Below are positions 32,126-39,167 of a DNA stretch of 39,167 nt, one piece after another. The stretch is taken from NCBI GenBank assembly GCA_005778355.1, contig SXON01000094.1:1-39167 (forward strand). Direction: 5' to 3'. The first letter of the stretch is position 1. Each line of letters starts with the position of its first letter. The DNA is from Pseudomonadota bacterium. Its GTDB lineage: Bacteria > Myxococcota_A > UBA796 > SXON01. Below the pieces are notes generated by a model that saw only the letters and a program-made list of their open reading frames with translations, was not told where the DNA came from and made no database searches. The position numbers and the translations under genes are program-made.

Positions 32126-34606
32126 ATGCTGCCTTCCATCTTTGGCGCGCGGAACAAGCTGGTCGAGAAGCTGCTGGTCTCCAGCTGGTCGACGTCTGAG
32201 GAACGCGACCAGCTCTGCGTGGAGCTGCGGAAGAGCGCGCGCCCGGGCGACGTGACCGCCCTGCTCGGGCACAGCGATCTCGCGGTTCGCGGCGCGGCGG
32301 GTGACGTGCTGGTTTCGGGCGCTGACGAGCGCTCGGCGGTGTTGTTGCTGGAGACCGCCGAGGGCAAGCCGCCCCATGTGCGATCCGGTCTTTTTCGCCT
32401 TTTCGGCCGGTTTCCCGAGGGTGTGCAGAAACAGGCCTGCGAGGGCCTGATCCGCGAGCGAAATCCCGTGCGACAGCGTCTCGGCTGGGAAGCCGTGCTC
32501 AACCTCTCGGGCGCGCACCGATTCACCCTCTTGGAGCGCGCCGCCACCGAGGGTCCGTCGATGGTGCGCCAGTCGGCGGTGCAGAAGCTCCTCGCCGAGC
32601 GAGCCCCCGCCGAGCAGATCGACCTCATCCTCAAGCTGGCCCGGGACACCGAGCCGCGCATCGCCCAAGCGGCGATGGACGCGCTCGCCCGGATCGACGA
32701 CCCCCGCGTGCTCCCGGTGATGCTCGATCGCTTCCAGCACGCCGACGCGGTGTCGCGACAGGCGGCGGCCACGTGGCTCGAGGGCATGGCCAAGCGGGCG
32801 CCGGTCCCGGTGCGCAACGCGATGCTAGAGGCCCTCGGCGCTGGCGACGACGGCGTGCGTCGGCACGCGATCGGCGTGATCCTCGCCACCGGCGAGCCCG
32901 TCGACATGACCCTGGCCATCCTGCAGCACGCGCGTACGCTCGTGGGTTGGTTGCGACAGCGCATCCTCGAGTCGCTCAAGTCCTACGGCGACCGGGTGCT
33001 GGCCCCGGCGATGTCCTTGCTCAACCACGCCGACGAGGAGGTCCGTACCTCGGCGCTGGTGGTGGCCGAGCACTTCCGCGACCCACGCGTGATCGAGCCC
33101 GTGGCGCGACTCCTGGCCGACCCGGACTGGTGGATCCGCATCTCCGCCTGCGACACCCTGGGGCGACTCGGCGACGCGCGCGCGGTCCCGCACCTGGTGA
33201 AGGCCCTGGAAGACCCCGAGTGCCGCTGGGCGGCCATCGACGGGCTCGCGCAGATTGGCTCGCCGGAAGCCCTGCGCCCCCTGGTGCAGCTGCTCCGCGA
33301 CCCACGCCAGGAGGTGCGCCTCGAGGTACTTCGCGCCCTCGCCCGCTTCGATGACCCGCGCCTCGCCGCGGTGCTCGACCAGGTGCGGGAGAAAGACCCG
33401 TCGGCCGACGTGCGCACCCGCGCCGGCGAGGTGGCGCGAGACCTCGCCGCGCGTCTTGGAAACGAGGCGACGGGCATCGAGAAGGGGACCATGGCGGTGT
33501 CGGCCGCCAGCGTGTCGCGGCCGCTCGACCGCCTCCTGGCGATGGTTCGGGAGAAGGGGGGCTCGGACGTGCACATCACGGTGGGAGAGCCCCCGATGAT
33601 GCGGGTGGACGGGCGGCTCACCCGCATGGACAGCATGGCCCCGCTCGACGAGAGCAAGGCGCGAGAGGCGGTCTACTCGATCTTGGAGCCTCGGCAGCGA
33701 AAGGCGCTGGATGAAATCGGCGAGATCGACTTCTGTCACGCCATTCCCGAGGTGGGGCGGTACCGCGCCAACGCCTTCGTGCAACGCCGGGGACTCTGCG
33801 CGAACTTCCGCGTGATCCCGAATGTCCCACCCACTTTCGCCGACCTGCGGATCCCGGCGCACCTGTCCGAGCTGCTCGACTACCATCAGGGACTCATCGT
33901 CGTGAGCGGCCCGGCCGGTTCGGGGAAGTCCACGACGCTCGCCGCGATCGTCAACCTCATCAACGAGACGAAGGCCGACCACGTCATCACGCTCGAAGAT
34001 CCCATCGAGTTCGCGCACCCGGTAAAGAACGCGCTCGTGAACCAGAGAGAAGTGGGCCGTCACACGGAGAGCTTCGCCCGCGCCCTGCGCGCCGCGCTAC
34101 GCGAGGACCCCGACGTCATCGTCGTCGGCGAGATGCGCGACGTCGAGACCGTGCGGTTGGCGCTCACCGCGGCGGAGACCGGTCACCTCGTGGTCGGGAC
34201 GCTGCACACCGTGGGCGCGGTCGCGACCATCGACCGCCTCATCAAGAGTTTCCCCCCCGACGAGCAGGCCCAGGTGCGGATGGCCCTGTCAGAATCGCTC
34301 AAGTACGTCGTGAGCCAGCAACTGATTCCGCGGGCCGATGGCAAAGGTCGCGTCGGCGTCTTCGAGGTGCTCAAGGGCACGCTGAGCGTGGGCAACCTCG
34401 TGCGCGACAACAAGACGTTCCAGCTCGCGAGCATGATGCAGATCGGCAAGCGTCACGGCATGCAGACTCGCGACGTGGCGCTCATGGAGCTGGTCGAGGC
34501 GAAGCTCATCACGCCGGAGTCGGCGTGGGCGCGGGCCGACAAGCCGGAAACCTTCGAGTCGCTGTGCGACGCCACCAAGATCCGTCCCCCGGTGGAGGCC
34601 TCGTGA
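32126..34606 (+). CDS. HEAT-repeat domain fused to a PilT/PilU-type retraction ATPase
   Basis: 826 residues. Residues about 20-440 are a continuous series of HEAT-like helical repeats, e.g. DDPRVLPVMLDRFQHAD, VRTSALVVAEHFRDPRVIEP and GDARAVPHLVKALEDPE. Residues about 455-810 are a complete type IV pilus retraction-type ATPase. It has the GGSDVHITVGEPP N-domain start, Walker A GPAGSGKST (about 595), Asp box TLEDPIEFAHP, Walker B VIVVGEMRD and His box ETGHLVVGTLHT. The ATPase would form hexamers at the pilus base. The HEAT part is a probable docking scaffold. The stop overlaps the GTG of the next pilT (GTGA). Confidence 0.93.
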   Translation: MLPSIFGARNKLVEKLLVSSWSTSEERDQLCVELRKSARPGDVTALLGHSDLAVRGAAGDVLVSGADERSAVLLLETAEGKPPHVRSGLFRLFGRFPEGVQKQACEGLIRERNPVRQRLGWEAVLNLSGAHRFTLLERAATEGPSMVRQSAVQKLLAERAPAEQIDLILKLARDTEPRIAQAAMDALARIDDPRVLPVMLDRFQHADAVSRQAAATWLEGMAKRAPVPVRNAMLEALGAGDDGVRRHAIGVILATGEPVDMTLAILQHARTLVGWLRQRILESLKSYGDRVLAPAMSLLNHADEEVRTSALVVAEHFRDPRVIEPVARLLADPDWWIRISACDTLGRLGDARAVPHLVKALEDPECRWAAIDGLAQIGSPEALRPLVQLLRDPRQEVRLEVLRALARFDDPRLAAVLDQVREKDPSADVRTRAGEVARDLAARLGNEATGIEKGTMAVSAASVSRPLDRLLAMVREKGGSDVHITVGEPPMMRVDGRLTRMDSMAPLDESKAREAVYSILEPRQRKALDEIGEIDFCHAIPEVGRYRANAFVQRRGLCANFRVIPNVPPTFADLRIPAHLSELLDYHQGLIVVSGPAGSGKSTTLAAIVNLINETKADHVITLEDPIEFAHPVKNALVNQREVGRHTESFARALRAALREDPDVIVVGEMRDVETVRLALTAAETGHLVVGTLHTVGAVATIDRLIKSFPPDEQAQVRMALSESLKYVVSQQLIPRADGKGRVGVFEVLKGTLSVGNLVRDNKTFQLASMMQIGKRHGMQTRDVALMELVEAKLITPESAWARADKPETFESLCDATKIRPPVEAS

Positions 34607-35709
34607 GCGCCAATCGCATCGATCGCTTCCTGCGCCTCACGAACGACAAGGGCGCCTCCGACCTGCACCTCTCGGTGGGGCGCCCGCCCATCTTCCGGCT
34701 CAGCGGGCGCATGGACCCGGTCCGCTACCGGGTGCTCGACGAGGCCGACTTCAAAGGTCTCGTCGAACCGATCGCGCCGCCCCACCTCTGGACCGCCTAC
34801 CAGGCAACGGGCGACGTCGACTTCGCGTACGAGATCCCCGGGGTGTCACGTTTCCGGGTGAACCTCTTCAAACAGCACCGCGGCATGGGCGCGGTCTTCC
34901 GCATCATCCCCACCAAGCTGATGACGGTCGACCAGCTTGGCTTGCCCGCGAGTGTCCGCAAGCTCACGGCGCTCACGGGCGGGCTGGTGCTCGTCACGGG
35001 GCCCACGGGCTCGGGGAAGTCCACCACGCTCTCCGCCATCATCAACGAGATGAACGAGCAGCGGCCGATGCACTTCGTCACGATTGAAGACCCCATCGAG
35101 TTCGTCCATCCCAACAAAGCTGCGCTCGTGTCCCAACGCGAGATTGGGCCGCACTCCAAATCTTTCTCCAACGCCCTCCGCGCCGCGGTGCGCGAAGACC
35201 CCGACGCCATCCTCGTCGGGGAGATGCGCGACCTCGAGACCATCGAGATGGCGCTCAACGCGGCGGAGACCGGGCTCCTGGTTTTCGGCACGCTCCACAC
35301 CAACTCGGCGGCAAAGACCATCGACCGCATCATCAACGTCTTCCCGGTGGAGCGCCAGGACGGCGTGCGCGGCATCCTCTCCGTGGTCGTCAAGGGCATC
35401 CTGGCCCAGCAGCTCTTGCGACGCAAGGGCGGCGGGCGCGTGGCCGCCATCGAGGTGCTGTTTGGCTCGCCGGCGCTCTCCTCGCTCATCCGCGAGGGCA
35501 AGACGCACCAGATTCCGGGCATCATCCAGCAGGGCAAGAACCAGGGCATGATCTCGATGGACGACAGCCTCCGGAAGCTCGTCGGCGACGATGTGATCGA
35601 GCCCCACGCCGCGCTGGAGAAGTCTCTCGACAAGGACGAGATGCGGAAGTGGCTGCGAGCGCGGGGCGTGAAGGTGGACGACGACGAGACGGCGCCAACG
35701 CCGAGTTGA
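34603..35709 (+). CDS. pilT: type IV pilus retraction ATPase PilT paralogue
   Basis: 368 residues from GTG overlapping the previous stop. It has the family start DKGASDLHLSVGRPP, Walker A GPTGSGKST (about 133), Asp box TIEDPIEFVHP, Walker B AILVGEMRD and GTLHTNSAAKTIDRIINVFP. The first residue of the His box is Leu (ETGLL), whereas the upstream paralogue keeps His (ETGHL). It ends in an acidic tail. Normal PilT length. Together with the HEAT-PilT gene this is a PilT/PilU-like pair that probably works as one motor or as alternative motors; no other pilus genes are in the window. Confidence 0.95.
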   Translation: MSANRIDRFLRLTNDKGASDLHLSVGRPPIFRLSGRMDPVRYRVLDEADFKGLVEPIAPPHLWTAYQATGDVDFAYEIPGVSRFRVNLFKQHRGMGAVFRIIPTKLMTVDQLGLPASVRKLTALTGGLVLVTGPTGSGKSTTLSAIINEMNEQRPMHFVTIEDPIEFVHPNKAALVSQREIGPHSKSFSNALRAAVREDPDAILVGEMRDLETIEMALNAAETGLLVFGTLHTNSAAKTIDRIINVFPVERQDGVRGILSVVVKGILAQQLLRRKGGGRVAAIEVLFGSPALSSLIREGKTHQIPGIIQQGKNQGMISMDDSLRKLVGDDVIEPHAALEKSLDKDEMRKWLRARGVKVDDDETAPTPS

Positions 35710-35761
35710 CAAATTCCTTTGTAGCGGAGGCGGCCTGCGCCGAAGCATGTTCGCCCCGCCC

Positions 35762-35766
35762 AGGAG
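35762..35766 (+). promoter_or_regulatory. Shine-Dalgarno that selects the TTG start of the first S1 protease
   Basis: AGGAG lies seven bases before TTG 35774. The paralogous gene has AGGAG at 36622-36626, six bases before its ATG at 36633. Using TTG makes both proteins exactly 269 residues and gap-free in alignment. Confidence 0.75.
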
Positions 35767-35773
35767 ACCTCCC

Positions 35774-36583
35774 TTGCTGCTCGCTCTTGCTCTCGCTGCC
35801 TGTGCCCCAGAGACGACCCTGCTCGAGGGCGACGGCGGCCTCGACGTGGCCGCCAACCCGAAGATCTACCGCGGCTCCGACCCCACACGCGCCTACCACG
35901 ACGCCGTGGTTTCCTTGCACTACCGCACCAAGCGCGGCGTGTACACCGACCCGTTCTGCACCGGCACGCTCATCGGCGAGGACTGGGTGCTCACCGCCGC
36001 GCACTGTGTCACCACCAGCCGCGGCGGCACGATGGGCGCTTCGTCGATTGCCATCTACCAGGGCGACGACCCCTCGGCCGACCTCGCGTCGAACGTGTAC
36101 TACGTCAGCGGCGTCACGAAGCACGCGAGCTACGACGACTCCACGATGTACAACGACATTGCCGTCATCGAACTCTCCACGCCGATCACCAGCGTCGACC
36201 CGGTGCCCTACCTGCCGAGTTCGTTGAAGCTCGGCTCATCCGACGTGGGCGACGACGTCAACTTCGTCGGCTTCGGCTACGACGAGTCCGGCGGCTACGG
36301 CGTGAAGCAGCAGGTGAGCCTCCCCATCGACGGCTTTGGCTGCTCCGTCAGCGGTTGCCCCGATGCCGGCGCGGTGAAGAAGCAGTTCAGCTACGAGCAA
36401 GACAGCGCGGGGGGCACCGGCCCCTGCTCTGGAGACTCGGGCGGCCCAGCGATCATCATGCGTAGCGGCGACCCCTACGTGGCTGGCATCACCAGCTACG
36501 GCGACAGTCGCTGCGTGGTGTACGGTGTCAGCACCCGCGTCGATAACTACGCCACCTGGATCAACTCGAAGACCGGCCTGTAA
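35774..36583 (+). CDS. trypsin-fold (S1) serine protease lipoprotein, copy 1
   Basis: 269 residues from TTG (an ATG at 35747 is in frame but has no Shine-Dalgarno). Leader with lipobox LAAC (Cys10). The zymogen-type junction is Lys30/Ile31 (PKIYRG). The catalytic triad is His77 (TAAHC), Asp128 (YNDIA) and Ser222 (GDSGGP). The residue six before the Ser, which is Asp in trypsin, is Gly, so cleavage after Lys/Arg is unlikely. It is probably an extracellular or surface protease. A perfect TTGACA sits at 35706-35711 but without a good -10 box. It is followed after 49 bases by a close paralogue. Confidence 0.9.
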   Translation: MLLALALAACAPETTLLEGDGGLDVAANPKIYRGSDPTRAYHDAVVSLHYRTKRGVYTDPFCTGTLIGEDWVLTAAHCVTTSRGGTMGASSIAIYQGDDPSADLASNVYYVSGVTKHASYDDSTMYNDIAVIELSTPITSVDPVPYLPSSLKLGSSDVGDDVNFVGFGYDESGGYGVKQQVSLPIDGFGCSVSGCPDAGAVKKQFSYEQDSAGGTGPCSGDSGGPAIIMRSGDPYVAGITSYGDSRCVVYGVSTRVDNYATWINSKTGL

Positions 36584-36632
36584 CGAACCGCTCGTCGCTC
36601 CCGTACCGTACCCACCGCCTCAGGAGTTTCTC

Positions 36633-37442
36633 ATGCTACTCGCCCTCGCCCTCTTGTCTTGTGCCCCCGAAGAAGCCCTCATCCCCGGTCTTGGCTCCAT
36701 GGGCGTGGAGCCGGGCGAGAAGATCTACGGCGGCGCCGCGCCCGACCAGCTGTACCACGACGCCGTGGTGGGCCTGCACCAGCGGAGCAAGCGCGGCGTG
36801 TACACGTTGCCCTTCTGCACGGGCACGCTGATCGGCGAGGAGTGGGTGCTCACGGCAGCGCACTGCGTCACCAGTAGCCGTGGCCGCGCCAACTCGGCCT
36901 CGACCGTCGCGATCTACGTGGGCGACGACCCGAGCACCGACCTCGCCTCGCACATCTACTACGTGTCGAGCATCACGGTGCACTCCTCCTACAGCACCAG
37001 CACGCTCTACAACGACATCGCGCTCCTGAAGCTCTCCACCCCGATCACCGAGGTGGATCCTGTCCCGTACCTGCCGTCGTCGCTGGCCCTGTCCTCCACG
37101 GACATTGGCAGCAACCTCAACCACGCGGGCTTCGGTTACGACGAGACGCGCGACTACGGCGTGAAGCTGCAGGTCGACCTGCCCCTCGGCGCCTTCGGCT
37201 GCGGGGTGACGGGCTGCTCGAGCGCCGGCTCCACGAGCCTGCAGATCAGCTACTCCCAGTCGGGCGGGTCGGGCATCGGCCCCTGCAACGGCGACTCGGG
37301 CGGCCCCGCCTTCATCGAGCGCAGCGGCACGGCCTACGTGGCCGGCATCACCAGCTACGGCGACAGCGGCTGCAACATCTACGGTGTCAGCACCCGCGTG
37401 GACGCGTTCGCGAGCTGGATCAACTCGAAGACGGGGCTCTAG
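36633..37442 (+). CDS. trypsin-fold (S1) serine protease lipoprotein, copy 2
   Basis: 269 residues; ATG with AGGAG six bases upstream. Lipobox LLSC (Cys10). Same layout as copy 1 with the triad at identical positions: His77, Asp128, Ser222, and a junction Lys30/Ile31 (EKIYGG). The specificity-pocket position is again Gly. The two copies align without gaps and share long blocks such as GTLIGE-WVLTAAHCVT and the C-terminal INSKTGL, so they are a recent tandem duplication that has begun to diverge. The 3' end overlaps the convergent MFS gene by 23 bases. Confidence 0.92.
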   Translation: MLLALALLSCAPEEALIPGLGSMGVEPGEKIYGGAAPDQLYHDAVVGLHQRSKRGVYTLPFCTGTLIGEEWVLTAAHCVTSSRGRANSASTVAIYVGDDPSTDLASHIYYVSSITVHSSYSTSTLYNDIALLKLSTPITEVDPVPYLPSSLALSSTDIGSNLNHAGFGYDETRDYGVKLQVDLPLGAFGCGVTGCSSAGSTSLQISYSQSGGSGIGPCNGDSGGPAFIERSGTAYVAGITSYGDSGCNIYGVSTRVDAFASWINSKTGL

Positions 37443-38580
37443 TCGCCTTCAACGCCAGCGCGGCGCTGAGCACGAGCAGCGCCGCCGAGGCGTAGAACGG
37501 CATCCCGTGAGCCACGTGCGCGAAGAGCGCGCCCCCGGCGATCGGGGCGAACGCACGCGCGACGGCGCCCATCGACTGGTTGCTACCGAGGATGAAGCCC
37601 TGCTCGTCGGCCGACACCGAGCGGGACACTAGGCTCTGCAAAGCGGGTGTGGCGATGCCTTGCCCGATGGCCAGGAGCGCGAAGGTGGCGAGTAGCGGGG
37701 CCCCGACCGGCGCGATCGGCAAGAGCACGAGGCCGAGCGCGATGAGCAACATGCCCGGCGGGATGAGCGGCGCCTCGCCGAATCGTTTGACCAGCCGGTG
37801 GATGAGCCCGCCCTGCACGATGGCGCCCACCACCCCGATCGCGCCAAACAGGCGCCCCACGTCCTTGGCTTCCAGGCCCCGCTCGTGCTCGGCGAAGAGC
37901 GTGAAGGTGGACTCCATCGCGGCGAAGGCAAACACGTAGGTGAAGGTGAGGAGGATGAGGAGGCCAGCGCGCGGGTGACGCAGCGCAGTGATGAGCGCGG
38001 TCGGCGAGATGGGTCGCGACGCCGAGGCGGCCCCGGGGACGCGCGTTTCCGGGAGGAAAACGAGGCCCAGGGCGAAGTTGAGCAGGGAGAGGCAGGCCGC
38101 GGCGTAGATGGGGACAGCCAGGCCGTATTGAGACAGCTCCCCGCCGATGAAGGGCCCCACCGTGAAGCCGATGCCGAAGCCCGCGCCGAGCAGGCCCATG
38201 CCCTTCGCGCGCGTTTCCGGCGTCGTGAGGTCCGCCACGCAGGCCTGCGCGATGGCGATGTTGGCGGTCATCACGCCGTGCAACGTGCGGAAGACAAACA
38301 ACATCCACAGCTCGGTGGCCGAGCCAAAGGCGAAGAGCGACAGCGCCGTCATCAGGATGGAGAACAACAAGAGCGGCCGCCGCCCGTACTTGTCGCTGAG
38401 CTGCCCCCAGAGCGGCGCCGCGAAGAACTGCCCCAGCGAGAAGCAGGTCATCATCGCGGTGACCTGGATCGGCGTGGCCTGGAAACTCTCCGCGTAGAAG
38501 GCGAGCAGCGGGATGACCAGACCGAAGCCGACCAGGTCGAGCACGACGGTGAAGAAGACGACGAGCAGCGGGCGTTTCAT
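37420..38580 (-). CDS. MFS transporter, TetA-like drug:H+ antiporter group
   Basis: 386 residues, about 12 transmembrane helices. N-terminal FTVVLDLVGFGLVIPLL and motif A GQLSDKYGRRPLL (about 59-71) are typical of TetA-like 12-helix exporters, and a motif-C-like GLLGAGFGIGFTVGPFIGG lies in helix 5. Substrate unknown; tetracycline resistance should not be assumed. Its ATG directly abuts the stop of the upstream phosphatase gene, so the two are likely co-transcribed and coupled. Confidence 0.9.
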   Translation of the reverse strand: MKRPLLVVFFTVVLDLVGFGLVIPLLAFYAESFQATPIQVTAMMTCFSLGQFFAAPLWGQLSDKYGRRPLLLFSILMTALSLFAFGSATELWMLFVFRTLHGVMTANIAIAQACVADLTTPETRAKGMGLLGAGFGIGFTVGPFIGGELSQYGLAVPIYAAACLSLLNFALGLVFLPETRVPGAASASRPISPTALITALRHPRAGLLILLTFTYVFAFAAMESTFTLFAEHERGLEAKDVGRLFGAIGVVGAIVQGGLIHRLVKRFGEAPLIPPGMLLIALGLVLLPIAPVGAPLLATFALLAIGQGIATPALQSLVSRSVSADEQGFILGSNQSMGAVARAFAPIAGGALFAHVAHGMPFYASAALLVLSAALALKATRAPSSS

Positions 38581-39167
38581 CTACGCGCGCATGAGGCCGA
38601 GGATCTCGTCGTGGACGACGCCGTTGGTGGCGCACACGCCGTCGACCAGCGGGTTGGGCCGGTTGAACACGTAGGCCTCGCCCTTGGCGTTGGTGGCGCG
38701 GCCGCCGGCGGCCATCACCAGGGCCACCCCGCCGCAGATGTCCCACTCGTTGCGGGGCTGGGGCGTGAAGGTGGCCTCGGCCTGCCCGGCCGCCACGCGG
38801 CCGAACTTGTAGGCCACGCTGCCCACCGGCACCAGGGCGAGACGGTCAGTCCACTGGTCGAACCAGCCCTTCTTCATCTCGGTGCGTGAACACACCACCC
38901 GGGCGCCCGCGAGGCCGGCGTGCGTCGAGGCCCGGCAGGCCTGCCCGTTGAAGGTGGCACCCTCGCCCACGACACCCGCGAACATCTCGTCCTGGATGGG
39001 GTTGTAGAGCACGCCGAGCACGGGCGCGCCACGACGGACGAGACCGATGCTGACGACGAACTCGGGGATGCCCAGGGTGAACTCCTTGGTGCCGTCGAGC
39101 GGATCAACGATCCAGGCGAACTCCTTTTCCAATCGCGACGGGTCGTCAACCGACTCCTCGGAGAGCC
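38581..39167 (-). CDS. inositol-monophosphatase-family phosphatase (CysQ-like), 5' part beyond window
   Basis: The frame is open to the window end, so the N-terminus is missing; the TTG at 39132 is internal. The metal-binding Glu region (LSEESVDD) is followed by VDPLDGTKEF, the signature of Mg2+-dependent Li+-sensitive phosphatases. A second metal site Asp lies in NEWDICGG with MAAGG after it. The DGTKEF variant is common in CysQ-type 3'(2'),5'-bisphosphate nucleotidases, so PAP hydrolysis is the leading guess, with inositol phosphate hydrolysis the alternative. It sits directly upstream of the MFS gene. Confidence 0.88.
   Translation of the reverse strand, partial: LSEESVDDPSRLEKEFAWIVDPLDGTKEFTLGIPEFVVSIGLVRRGAPVLGVLYNPIQDEMFAGVVGEGATFNGQACRASTHAGLAGARVVCSRTEMKKGWFDQWTDRLALVPVGSVAYKFGRVAAGQAEATFTPQPRNEWDICGGVALVMAAGGRATNAKGEAYVFNRPNPLVDGVCATNGVVHDEILGLMRA

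Noticed and set aside
35706-35734. Perfect TTGACA hexamer as a promoter for the first protease
   Set aside because: No -10-like hexamer at 16-18 bases spacing, and the TTGACA overlaps the pilT stop; kept only as a remark.

Overview
The window is a GC-rich bacterial chromosome segment with strong G/C third-position bias, tightly packed genes and many start/stop overlaps. Its content best fits Myxococcota or a related lineage of the former Deltaproteobacteria. The clues are many short-leader lipoproteins with MopE-type metal-binding, FG-GAP, lamin-tail, VWA and Cys-rich modules, a transmembrane Ser/Thr kinase with a WD40 domain, tandem PilT-type ATPases, a double-length UvrA, and a uvrA upstream site resembling the Myxococcus LexA box. 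This is inference; there is no rRNA or other marker gene, and I see no tRNA, CRISPR array or intact transposon.

Layout. 1-4301: 3' end of a respiratory complex I operon (nuoL partial, nuoM, nuoN). 4302-8542: an eroded accessory patch with a frameshifted four-helix-bundle gene between inverted hexamer repeats, an AbrB-type antitoxin/Doc-type toxin pair, a second decayed doc fragment, four small secreted-protein genes (one TonB-like) and several short direct repeats. 8536-18228: a cell-surface block. One lipoprotein gene (MopE repeats plus FG-GAP propeller) faces left. Divergent to it, five lipoprotein genes run right, joined by overlapping stop/start codons. 18247-22380: a transmembrane kinase/WD40 gene followed by an FHA plus winged-helix gene, with a DksA-like zinc-finger gene divergent. 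22383-28902: a membrane GYF/SH3 protein, a flavodoxin-like protein and uvrA. 28997-32048: Uma2 nuclease-like protein, CotH-NPCBM lipoprotein, nitrilase-family amidohydrolase. 32126-35709: a HEAT-repeat/PilT fusion coupled to a second PilT. 35774-37442: two tandem S1 proteases of identical length. 37420-39167: MFS transporter and a truncated inositol-monophosphatase-family gene, transcribed leftward.

How parts may work together. nuoLMN encode the proton-pumping membrane arm. The two PilT-type ATPases would drive pilus retraction, the first with a large protein-interaction scaffold. The kinase probably senses through its C-terminal propeller and may signal to the FHA/winged-helix protein, a possible phosphothreonine-dependent transcription factor. 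The five-lipoprotein operon looks like a co-translated surface assembly and is the best candidate here for an undescribed system. uvrA is probably under SOS control.
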